This document shows, piece after piece, positions 1 to 5,093 of a DNA stretch of 5,093 bases (the first letter of the stretch is position 1; the number at the start of each line of letters is the position of its first letter). The notes beneath the pieces were generated by a model, which did no database searches, was not told where the DNA came from, and saw nothing but the letters and a program-made list of their open reading frames with translations. The stretch is from assembly GCA_018058445.1 (NCBI GenBank), contig JAGOZY010000106.1, forward strand, positions 1-5,093, read 5' to 3'. A program made the translations under genes and the position numbers. This DNA comes from Negativicutes bacterium. Lineage in GTDB: Bacteria; Bacillota; Negativicutes; JAGOZY01.

Positions 1-584
1 CTTTCAAGGAAGCGAGCAACGAAAATTAGTTGAGTAGCATCTGAAATCAAAGCTGGTTTTTCAATCATATAAGTCAGCAATTCTCGAAAAATTTGGCCAT
101 ATAAGGAATCGACTTCATCATCGGCCTGACAAACTTTTTGAGCAAGCATTAGGTCGCCACTTTGATAAGCAGTCAAAGCCTCGCGAACCATTTTACAAGC
201 CATTGCAGACATCCGTGGAATATCTACCAAGGGTTTGATATGTCCTTTCGCATGATCCATATGAGTTACAATTCGGCTGATGTCAAAGGCATAGTCGCCA
301 ATTCGCTCGAGGTCAGTCGTTATTTTAAGCCCAGTCGTAATGACCCGTAAATCCCTTGCTAATGGCTGCTGACGGGCAATCATCGTTACACACTTATTCT
401 CAATATCAATTTCCATCTGATCAATTACATCATCAGCCGTCATGATTTGTTCTGCAGTCGTTACATCTAATTCTACCAACGCTTGAATTGATTTTTCCAA
501 CGCAAGAATTGCAGTTTCACCCATTAGTAAAATATCAGTCTGAACCTCTAACAGCTCTTGATCATATCCTTCACGAACGCCCAT
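1..584 (-). CDS. phoU: Phosphate signalling/transport regulator PhoU (C-terminus cut by window edge)
   Basis: PhoU is a cytoplasmic helical-bundle protein that connects the PstSCAB phosphate transporter to the PhoR sensor kinase and damps Pho regulon expression and phosphate uptake when phosphate is plentiful. The reading frame opens at an ATG on the minus strand at 584, after a good GAGGAG ribosome site, and gives 194 whole codons before running off the window. PhoU proteins are usually about 215-230 residues, so roughly 20-35 are missing. The first PhoU metal-binding motif (E/DxxxD) is seen as E93-R-I-G-D97 in the run TTDLERIGDYAFDIS. The second repeat has just begun at the edge (FVARFLE, ending at E194). 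The gene lies 30 bases downstream of pstB with no terminator between, so the two are almost surely cotranscribed. Nothing looks broken. The assignment is firm; only the C-terminus is unseen. Confidence 0.95.
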   Translation of the reverse strand, partial: MGVREGYDQELLEVQTDILLMGETAILALEKSIQALVELDVTTAEQIMTADDVIDQMEIDIENKCVTMIARQQPLARDLRVITTGLKITTDLERIGDYAFDISRIVTHMDHAKGHIKPLVDIPRMSAMACKMVREALTAYQSGDLMLAQKVCQADDEVDSLYGQIFRELLTYMIEKPALISDATQLIFVARFLE

Positions 585-614
585 TTAAATTCTCCTCTCA
601 TCTCTTGTATTCAA

Positions 615-1376
615 TTATCCAAAACGACCGGTAATATAGTCTTCTGTCCGTTTATCACTGGGGCGAGTAAAGATTTGATCCGTCTGCCCTGTTTCGATTA
701 AATCTCCATTCAGAAAGAAAGACGTTTCATCTGAAATTCTAGCAGCTTGCTGCATATTATGCGTTACCACAACAATCGTATAGTCTTGTTTTAGCTTGCC
801 TAGTAACTCTTCCACTTTCATTGTTGAGATTGGGTCGAGCGCGGAGCACGGCTCATCCATCAAGAGAATCTCTGGTTCCACTGCAAGTAGTCTCGCAATA
901 CAAAGACGCTGCTGCTGTCCGCCCGAAAGCCCGAGGGCAGAATAATCTAGCCGATCCTTTACTTCATCCCAGAGAGCTGATCCAATCAGGCTCCGCTCAA
1001 TAATTTCATCTAAGTCTTTTTTCTTATTATTCCCATGGATTCTCGGTCCATAAGCTACATTTTCATAAATACTCATCGGAAAAGGATTCGGGCGCTGAAA
1101 AACCATACCGACTCTTTTTCGCAGATCGACCACATCAGTTCCCGGTTGATAGATATCTTGCCGATCAATCCGAACTTCCCCTTCGATGCGTACTCCCGTG
1201 ATCAGGTCATTCATTCGATTTAAAGATCGTAAAAAAGTAGATTTGCCACAACCGGATGGGCCGATTAAAGCCGCAATCGAGTTTGATTTTATCGTCAAGT
1301 TAATTCCCTTTAGAGCGATTCGATCCCCATAAAACAGTTTCAAATCAGTCGTTTTAACTTTCTCACTCACACTCAT
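615..1376 (-). CDS. pstB: Phosphate ABC transporter ATP-binding protein PstB
   Basis: PstB is the cytoplasmic ATPase that energises high-affinity phosphate import through the PstA/PstC channel. The 253-residue product is full length for the family. It shows Walker [10 protein letters not shown] (residues 39-47, K45), the Q-loop at Q94 followed by the PstB-typical [16 protein letters not shown], the ABC signature LSGGQQQR (150-157), Walker [14 protein letters not shown] (D174, E175) and the switch histidine H206 in [10 protein letters not shown]. The NRM segment after Walker A and the [12 protein letters not shown] motif separate PstB from other ABC ATPases. The ATG at 1376 is preceded by GGAGAGGTGA, a strong ribosome site. 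phoU follows 30 bases downstream. Upstream there is no pstA or pstC, which normally precede pstB. Instead there is a promoter with PHO-box-like repeats, so expression is probably induced by phosphate starvation. In genomes with two pstB genes this could be either copy. Confidence 0.96.
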   Translation of the reverse strand: MSVSEKVKTTDLKLFYGDRIALKGINLTIKSNSIAALIGPSGCGKSTFLRSLNRMNDLITGVRIEGEVRIDRQDIYQPGTDVVDLRKRVGMVFQRPNPFPMSIYENVAYGPRIHGNNKKKDLDEIIERSLIGSALWDEVKDRLDYSALGLSGGQQQRLCIARLLAVEPEILLMDEPCSALDPISTMKVEELLGKLKQDYTIVVVTHNMQQAARISDETSFFLNGDLIETGQTDQIFTRPSDKRTEDYITGRFG

Positions 1377-1400
1377 AGTTCACCTCTCCTGTCTTACTTT

Positions 1401-1469
1401 AGAGAGTAGCATAGATGAGCACACCCGAAGGTTAACATTTCTTTATCTTTTTGTTAACTTTTATGTTTA
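1401..1469 (-). promoter_or_regulatory. Probable PhoP-dependent promoter (PHO box) of pstB-phoU
   Basis: Read on the minus strand there is a phased set of TTAACA-like hexamers: TAAACA (1469-1464), TTAACA (1457-1452), ATAAAG (1446-1441, weak) and TTAACC (1435-1430). Start-to-start spacing is 12, 11 and 11 bases. The B. subtilis PhoP target is TT(A/C/T)ACA repeated with about 5 bases between copies, so this matches in sequence and period. The last repeat falls at the -35 position, 16 bases before a -10 candidate TATGCT (1413-1408). Transcription would start near 1401, about 25 bases ahead of the pstB ATG. This is the layout of PhoP-activated promoters in which repeats replace the -35. The match is by eye; binding is inferred. 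Confidence 0.7.
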
Positions 1470-1614
1470 CGCTTCTTTTTCATATTTTCTATCTTCATTT
1501 TTTAAAAACGACAAAAACCTCGAAAACAAACGATATGACGATTATCAGAGAGTTAATTCCATTTTTTTATGTAAAAAACGTCTTACTTTGTGGTTATTTC
1601 CTTCTAAAAGGACT

Positions 1615-1643
1615 TTGCACCTTAGAATACATAAGCGTAGTAT
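1615..1643 (+). promoter_or_regulatory. Weak candidate promoter of the small membrane protein gene
   Basis: TTGCAC (1615-1620) and TAGTAT (1638-1643) are separated by 17 bases and would start transcription about 30 bases before the ATG at 1679. The -35 matches the sigma-A consensus at only three positions, so this is a tentative call made largely on spacing and position. Confidence 0.3.
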
Positions 1644-1678
1644 TACCTTGTAGATAACTCCTAAAGGAGGGAAATAAA

Positions 1679-1969
1679 ATGATTACTCAAACACTGTTTT
1701 TCATAGCTGAGACCTTTTTCCTCTGTATATTAATTTCTATGATCTTCGTTACACTTTTTGCGGTGATCAGCCAATTTCGAAATCGAAAAAATGGCTGGAA
1801 AACACTCTTACTCCTAGTTCCCTTCTCCATTTTGGTTTTAGCTGACTCACTTGGAGCTATTGCTGGGATCACTTATATCGGCTTTCAGCACTGGATCATA
1901 CCAGGAATAGTTGCACTTTTACTCAACATTCTATTTGGAACACTAATTTGGCGAACTCAAGTTCACTAA
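1679..1969 (+). CDS. Small three-helix membrane protein of unknown function
   Basis: This frame encodes 96 residues that I do not recognise as a named family. The start is convincing: AAAGGAGGG precedes the ATG at 1679 with good spacing, and a strong terminator begins three bases after the stop, so it is a compact self-contained gene. The protein is mostly hydrophobic, with likely membrane segments at about residues 5-30, 41-68 and 71-92. A basic loop (SQFRNRKNGWK, about 31-41) lies between the first two, which by the positive-inside rule suggests N-terminus out and C-terminus (RTQVH) in. No signal peptidase site, catalytic motif or metal ligand cluster stands out. An acidic residue (D56 in LADSLGAIAG) sits in the second segment. 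It lies convergent to phoP and divergent from pstB, inside what is otherwise a phosphate locus. That placement hints at, but does not show, a link to phosphate physiology. Confidence 0.72.
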   Translation: MITQTLFFIAETFFLCILISMIFVTLFAVISQFRNRKNGWKTLLLLVPFSILVLADSLGAIAGITYIGFQHWIIPGIVALLLNILFGTLIWRTQVH

Positions 1970-1971
1970 AT

Positions 1972-2001
1972 AAAAAAGATCTGCATTTGCAGATCTTTTT
2001 T
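1972..2001. terminator. Bidirectional intrinsic terminator shared by the small gene and phoP
   Basis: A perfect inverted repeat has 14-base arms (AAAAAAGATCTGCA and its complement) around a two-base centre. On the plus strand a GC-containing stem is followed by a run of seven T. On the minus strand the mirrored A-run gives six T after the same stem. It begins three bases after the stop of the plus-strand small gene and ends five bases before the phoP stop on the other strand, so it can end transcription of both convergent genes. Confidence 0.92.
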
Positions 2002-2005
2002 TATT

Positions 2006-2737
2006 TCACGATTGGGTAAAATCACGCATTCGATAACCAATACCCCTTACCGTTTCAATCGCCTCAGCAACATCCGAGTTGATCTCCGCCAACTTTGAGC
2101 GCAAATGCCGAATATGTACATCGACAGTACGAGTGTCGCCAAAATAATCATAGCCCCAAATTAATTCAAGAATTTGCTGACGGCTGTAAGCCCGACCGGG
2201 ATGCAAGACAAACATCTTTAAAAGTTCATATTCTTTCGGAGCTAAATCTAATTTTTTTCCTTCCAGGTACGCTTCATAGCCAGTTTCATCAATACGTATC
2301 GGCCCCAAGAGCTGTTCTTCTTTTTCTTTTCCCTCTTTCGCCTTGACTGCACTCTCCGTTTTAACATTGGCTCTTCGAAGTACTGCTTTCACTCGCGACA
2401 TTAATTCACGCGGACTAAAGGGCTTTGTAACATAATCATCGGCCCCCATCTCAAGACCCACAATTTTATCAATCTCATCTTCCCGAGCGGTAAGCATAAT
2501 AATCGGTAACATCTTCCAATCGGGATCACGTCGTATCAATCTACACAACTCTAGTCCCGTAACCCCTGGGATCATCCAGTCTAAAATCGCTAAGTCAGCC
2601 CCCTGCTTTTTTAGCAATTCGAAAGCTTTTTCGCCGTCATCAGTTTCCAAAACTTCAAAGCCTTCTTTTTCTAAATTAAAGCGAACCAGCTCTCGAATCG
2701 ACTCTTCATCTTCCACAAGTAAAATACGTTCTGCCAT
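2006..2737 (-). CDS. phoP: OmpR/PhoB-family response regulator, probable phosphate regulator PhoP
   Basis: This 243-residue two-component response regulator binds DNA when phosphorylated by a sensor kinase. The receiver domain (about 1-122) has the acidic pair E9/D10, phospho-acceptor D53 in LDWMIPG, switch T83 in LTAR and K105 in TKPFSPREL, so all key residues are present. A charged linker (about 123-145, rich in K and E) leads to a winged-helix domain with the recognition helix RTVDVHIRHLRSKL and terminal VRGIGYRM. Sequence style and pst neighbours favour PhoP/PhoB over other OmpR members such as WalR or ResD, but the exact regulon is inferred. The ATG at 2737 follows AAAGGAG with a rather long 11-base gap, and no better start lies near. 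No histidine kinase follows: a terminator and a convergent gene come directly after the stop. It could recognise the repeats upstream of pstB. Confidence 0.85.
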   Translation of the reverse strand: MAERILLVEDEESIRELVRFNLEKEGFEVLETDDGEKAFELLKKQGADLAILDWMIPGVTGLELCRLIRRDPDWKMLPIIMLTAREDEIDKIVGLEMGADDYVTKPFSPRELMSRVKAVLRRANVKTESAVKAKEGKEKEEQLLGPIRIDETGYEAYLEGKKLDLAPKEYELLKMFVLHPGRAYSRQQILELIWGYDYFGDTRTVDVHIRHLRSKLAEINSDVAEAIETVRGIGYRMRDFTQS

Positions 2738-2871
2738 ATTTTCTGATGCTCCTTTCGCTTCCTCCTTTTACCATGCCACAAAATTTCTTTTTTGACAAAT
2801 CAATAATCGTCTTAACTGTTCAACCACACAAATGACTTTTTATTTATTTTCTATCTAATGCAAAATGAAAA

Positions 2872-2880
2872 TGATAAAAT
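2872..2880 (+). promoter_or_regulatory. Extended -10 promoter element for the murP-mupG operon
   Basis: TGATAAAAT (TG at 2872-2873, TAAAAT at 2875-2880) is a good extended -10. It would start transcription near 2887 and leave a leader of about 40 bases before the ATG at 2928, which has the strong ribosome site AAAGGAGGA. At the expected -35 place (about 2852-2857) the sequence TATCTA is poor, which fits either an extended -10 promoter or one needing an activator. I could not find a convincing cre site for CcpA or a clear palindrome for MurR at this position. Confidence 0.5.
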
Positions 2881-2927
2881 AGACTTAGGCAATACAAATC
2901 ATCGTTAGATGCAAAAGGAGGATCTTT

Positions 2928-4280
2928 ATGGCAAACGCAAAAACTCTCGCACCGCAAATTATTGAATTAGTTGGTGGTAAAGAAAATATTCAGGCAGCCA
3001 CTTATTGTATGACTCGGCTTCGCTTAACTTTAGCAGATTCAGCCAAAGTGGATTCAGCTAAATTAAAAGGACTTGATGGAGTACTTGGACTCGTCGATCA
3101 ATCAGGTCAACTACAAATTATCTTAGGACCTGGTTTTGTCATTAAAGTAGCCGAAGAGGTGCAATCCCTCACAAATTTACAACTCGGTGAAATTCAAGAT
3201 GTAAAAGCTCAAATTGACGACAAAAACCGGACTCCTTTTAAATTATTTCTCAGAAAACTAGCCAACATCTTTGTTCCTCTGATCCCAGCGATTGTTGCCT
3301 GTGGTATGATCGGCGGGCTAACAAACGTAGCAATCAACCAAGGATGGATTGCTAAAACTAGTGATATCGCCGTATTACTCACAGTTCTTGGCGGAATGGC
3401 CATCTCCTTTTTAGGTATTTTTGTCGGTATCAATACCGCCAAAGAATTCGGCGGCACTCCAGTTATGGGTGGACTTGCAGGCGTACTGCTATTTAGCCCA
3501 GAAATTGCCAAAATTACTTTAAATGGACAAGTCATGGCCCCAGGTCGTGGGGGTATTATCGGCGTTCTTCTCGTTGCTGCCTTTATGGCTGTACTAGAGC
3601 GTCAGCTTCGAAAAATCATTCCAAATGCCCTTGATATCATTCTCGTACCTGCCATTACTTTATTGATCGGCGCCCTAGCTACTTACTTCGCACTCCAGCC
3701 GTTAGGAGCCTGGCTCTCCGATGGTATCGTCTGGTTCTTCCGAGCAATGCTAGATTGGGGCGGCCCCATGGCAGGTTACCTCTTAGCCGCGACTTTCCTA
3801 CCAGTGGTCACGACCGGCCTTCATCAGGGACTCTGGCCGATTCACGCCGAACTTCTGAATACACTTAAAGAAAATCCACTCTTCCCAATCCTCGCGATGG
3901 CAGGAGCCGGACAAGTCGGCGCCGTCATCGCCATCTATCTAAAAACCAAAAATCGAAAACTCAAAAAAATCATCGGAAGTGCTCTTCCCATTGGCATTTT
4001 AGGTATTGGCGAACCACTTATTTATGGGGTAACCCTTCCTCTCGTTCGGCCATTTGTCGCAGCCTGCCTAGGTGCAGGTTTTGGTGGAGCCGTACAAGTC
4101 TACTTCAACGTCGCCTTCGTCGCTCTTGGAGTCTCTGGGCTCCCTGCAGTTACCTTAGTTCGGCCAGGTAGCGCAGTCCATTATTTAATTGGACTAATCG
4201 TTGCTTACATTGGTGGCTTTATCATGACTTGGCTCATTGGCTTCGACGATCCAAAAAACGAAGATGAACCTACCATCTAG
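2928..4280 (+). CDS. murP: PTS EIIBC permease of the glucose family, probably N-acetylmuramic acid specific (MurP)
   Basis: This 450-residue phosphotransferase permease takes up a sugar across the membrane and phosphorylates it. The N-terminal IIB domain (about 1-90) carries the phospho-cysteine C27 in ATYCMTRLR. The IIC domain (about 105-440) is highly hydrophobic and contains GLHQGLWPIHAELL (297-310) and GIGEPLIYGVTLP (359 on, with the conserved E362), the sugar-binding signature of the Glc superfamily IIC. There is no C-terminal IIA domain; the protein ends in a short acidic tail (DDPKNEDEPTI). It must therefore borrow a IIA protein, as known MurP proteins do with IIA-Glc. The MurNAc assignment rests on overall resemblance to the MurP/SacP branch and on the following mupG-like gene; sucrose or another disaccharide remains possible. 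The product would be MurNAc-6-phosphate or a phosphorylated MurNAc saccharide. The start is set by AAAGGAGGA six bases before ATG. Confidence 0.8.
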   Translation: MANAKTLAPQIIELVGGKENIQAATYCMTRLRLTLADSAKVDSAKLKGLDGVLGLVDQSGQLQIILGPGFVIKVAEEVQSLTNLQLGEIQDVKAQIDDKNRTPFKLFLRKLANIFVPLIPAIVACGMIGGLTNVAINQGWIAKTSDIAVLLTVLGGMAISFLGIFVGINTAKEFGGTPVMGGLAGVLLFSPEIAKITLNGQVMAPGRGGIIGVLLVAAFMAVLERQLRKIIPNALDIILVPAITLLIGALATYFALQPLGAWLSDGIVWFFRAMLDWGGPMAGYLLAATFLPVVTTGLHQGLWPIHAELLNTLKENPLFPILAMAGAGQVGAVIAIYLKTKNRKLKKIIGSALPIGILGIGEPLIYGVTLPLVRPFVAACLGAGFGGAVQVYFNVAFVALGVSGLPAVTLVRPGSAVHYLIGLIVAYIGGFIMTWLIGFDDPKNEDEPTI

Positions 4281-4314
4281 TCGCTAAAAATGTAAAGAAA
4301 ACGGAGGGCAAATC

Positions 4315-5093
4315 ATGAATTGGCAAACCGGAATCTCCCTTTATCCAGGTCTGGGCTATAGCCTAGAGGAGCAGCTGAAATCCATCGATCTAGCTGGCGC
4401 CCATGGAATTAACAATCTATTTACTTCCCTTCATTTGGCAGGCCAAGAAACAGAGCTGCGCCCTGAGCTTACTCGGATTATCGATCACGCGCGAAGCTAT
4501 GGCATGTCTGTGACCGCTGATATTTCCCCACAAACTACGAAAATCATCGGTTCTGCCCTCACTGGTAAAGCCCTCCGTGATTTTGGTCTCGATGGCATTC
4601 GAATTGATTTCGGCTTTTCCGTAGATGAATCAGCAGAACTGGCAGAAGATGGTGACCTGCGACTTGAAGTAAACGCCAGTACAATGACCTGGGAGCAGCT
4701 TATCTCTCTTATCGAAACTGGCTTCCCCAAAGAAAAGCTTCTAGGCTGTCACAATTTCTATCCCCGTCCGGAAACCGGCCTTAGCCGCGAGCTCTTTGCT
4801 CTTCGCTCGAAAGCATTTCGCGAACAAGGAATTCCAGTTCATGCATTTCTACCTTCCTTTCAAAGACCCCGCGCCCCGCTTGGAAAAGGGCTCCCCACTT
4901 TAGAACATCACCGCTACCTCTCCACGCGAACCGCCGCAAAAGAGCTGGCCTATAGCGGACTGGTCGACGGAATTCGCTTTGGCGATCCTCTGCCTGATCA
5001 TGAAGAAATTCTAGCAATTTCCGCCGTTCATCCTTCTTATATGGAGTTTCGAATTCAGCTCGAAGAAGGGCTCTCCGAAGAAGAAATTGCCCT
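4315..5093 (+). CDS. mupG: MupG-like 6-phospho-N-acetylmuramidase (DUF871 family), 3' end cut by window edge
   Basis: The frame stays open from ATG 4315 to the right edge (259 whole codons) and has no stop in the window. Family members are about 350-365 residues, so about a quarter to a third is missing, chiefly the C-terminal cyclophilin-like part. The N-terminal TIM-barrel part is recognisable: GISLYPG at 6-12, HNFYPRPETGLS (146-157) and PLGKGLPTLEHHR (188-200) are family hallmarks. S. aureus MupG (glycoside hydrolase family 170) cleaves MurNAc-6-phosphate-containing disaccharide in the cytoplasm during peptidoglycan recycling. Older annotations call such proteins 'outer surface protein', which is misleading, since no signal peptide is seen here. 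It sits 34 bases after murP with no terminator and has its own GGAGG ribosome site seven bases before ATG, so it is the second gene of that operon. Local G+C is higher than in the genes to its left. Confidence 0.85.
   Translation, partial: MNWQTGISLYPGLGYSLEEQLKSIDLAGAHGINNLFTSLHLAGQETELRPELTRIIDHARSYGMSVTADISPQTTKIIGSALTGKALRDFGLDGIRIDFGFSVDESAELAEDGDLRLEVNASTMTWEQLISLIETGFPKEKLLGCHNFYPRPETGLSRELFALRSKAFREQGIPVHAFLPSFQRPRAPLGKGLPTLEHHRYLSTRTAAKELAYSGLVDGIRFGDPLPDHEEILAISAVHPSYMEFRIQLEEGLSEEEIA

Larger units (their letters stand above)
1377..1678. other. Intergenic region between divergent pstB and the small membrane protein gene
   Basis: This AT-rich stretch of about 300 bases separates two divergently transcribed genes. 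Its left third holds the PHO-box promoter and ribosome site of pstB. Its right end holds the likely promoter, two small hairpins and the ribosome site of the plus-strand small gene. In roughly 1480-1590 I see only AT-rich sequence and no gene, RNA or repeat I can name. A plus-strand open frame at 1451-1657 starts at TTG without a ribosome site and overlaps the pstB promoter, so I do not count it as a gene. Confidence 0.6.

Noticed and set aside
162..350. Plus-strand open frame opposite phoU
   Set aside because: It is antisense to clear PhoU coding sequence, including its metal-binding motif, so it is a shadow.
821..1223. Plus-strand open frames (821-1003 and 1035-1223) opposite pstB
   Set aside because: They lie fully antisense to a well-supported pstB, lack ribosome sites, and encode nothing recognisable.
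1451..1657. Plus-strand open frame of 68 codons upstream of the small membrane protein gene
   Set aside because: It begins with TTG and no ribosome site, lies in AT-rich sequence, overlaps the pstB PHO-box promoter, and its hydrophobic look follows from T-rich composition.
2808..2824. Possible PHO box for phoP autoregulation (minus-strand GTTGAACAGTTAAGA)
   Set aside because: The two TTAACA-like hexamers are spaced by 8 rather than 11 bases and each has mismatches; no further phased repeat was found.
2897..2912. Possible CcpA cre site in the murP leader around CATCGTTAGATG
   Set aside because: Aligned on the central CG it fails most of the conserved flanking positions; it is only a four-base-pair stem with a GTTA loop.
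2858..2916. Direct repeat ATGCAAAA at 2858-2865 and 2909-2916 before murP
   Set aside because: An eight-base A-rich match 51 bases apart is likely by chance, and the second copy runs into the ribosome binding site.
3209..3535. Minus-strand 108-codon open frame inside murP
   Set aside because: It is antisense to conserved EIIC sequence and proline/serine/isoleucine-rich as expected for a reverse frame of a membrane protein.
4497..5017. Minus-strand open frames (4497-4730 and 4781-5017) opposite mupG
   Set aside because: The plus strand has an uninterrupted frame with DUF871/MupG motifs across the whole stretch, so the antisense frames are shadows.

Overview
This window looks like chromosome of a low-to-moderate GC Gram-positive bacterium (Bacillota, Bacilli-like). 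The evidence is strong AGGAGG-type ribosome binding sites, an OmpR/PhoP-type regulator, a B. subtilis-style PHO-box array, and a MurNAc PTS permease followed by a MupG/DUF871-type phosphomuramidase. I cannot fix the genus from the sequence alone.

Left part, minus strand (1-1469): a two-gene transcription unit, pstB then phoU. pstB encodes the ATPase of the high-affinity phosphate ABC transporter. phoU encodes its regulatory partner and runs off the left edge. Upstream of pstB is a promoter with three or four 11-12 bp-spaced TTAACA-like repeats. I read this as a PhoP-binding PHO box, so the pair is probably induced by phosphate starvation.

Middle part (1377-2737): a small plus-strand gene encodes an unrecognised 96-residue protein with three predicted membrane segments. 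It converges on phoP, a complete OmpR/PhoB-family response regulator on the minus strand. The two genes share one strong bidirectional terminator. No histidine kinase (PhoR) and no pstS, pstC or pstA is present between phoP and pstB. In many Bacilli those genes fill exactly this interval, so the locus resembles the two ends of a phoP-phoR-pstSCAB-phoU cluster with the middle missing or relocated.

Right part, plus strand (2738-5093): divergent from phoP is an operon of a MurP-like PTS EIIBC permease and a MupG-like 6-phospho-N-acetylmuramidase, the latter cut by the right edge. Together they would import and phosphorylate MurNAc or a MurNAc-containing saccharide from peptidoglycan turnover and cleave the phosphorylated product in the cytoplasm. 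MurQ, MurR and a IIA domain are not in the window.

The genes themselves are known families. The less ordinary points are the dispersed Pho/Pst arrangement, the PHO box on a pstB-phoU unit lacking permease genes, and the unknown small membrane protein between them. I see no CRISPR array, tRNA, rRNA, insertion sequence or prophage signature.
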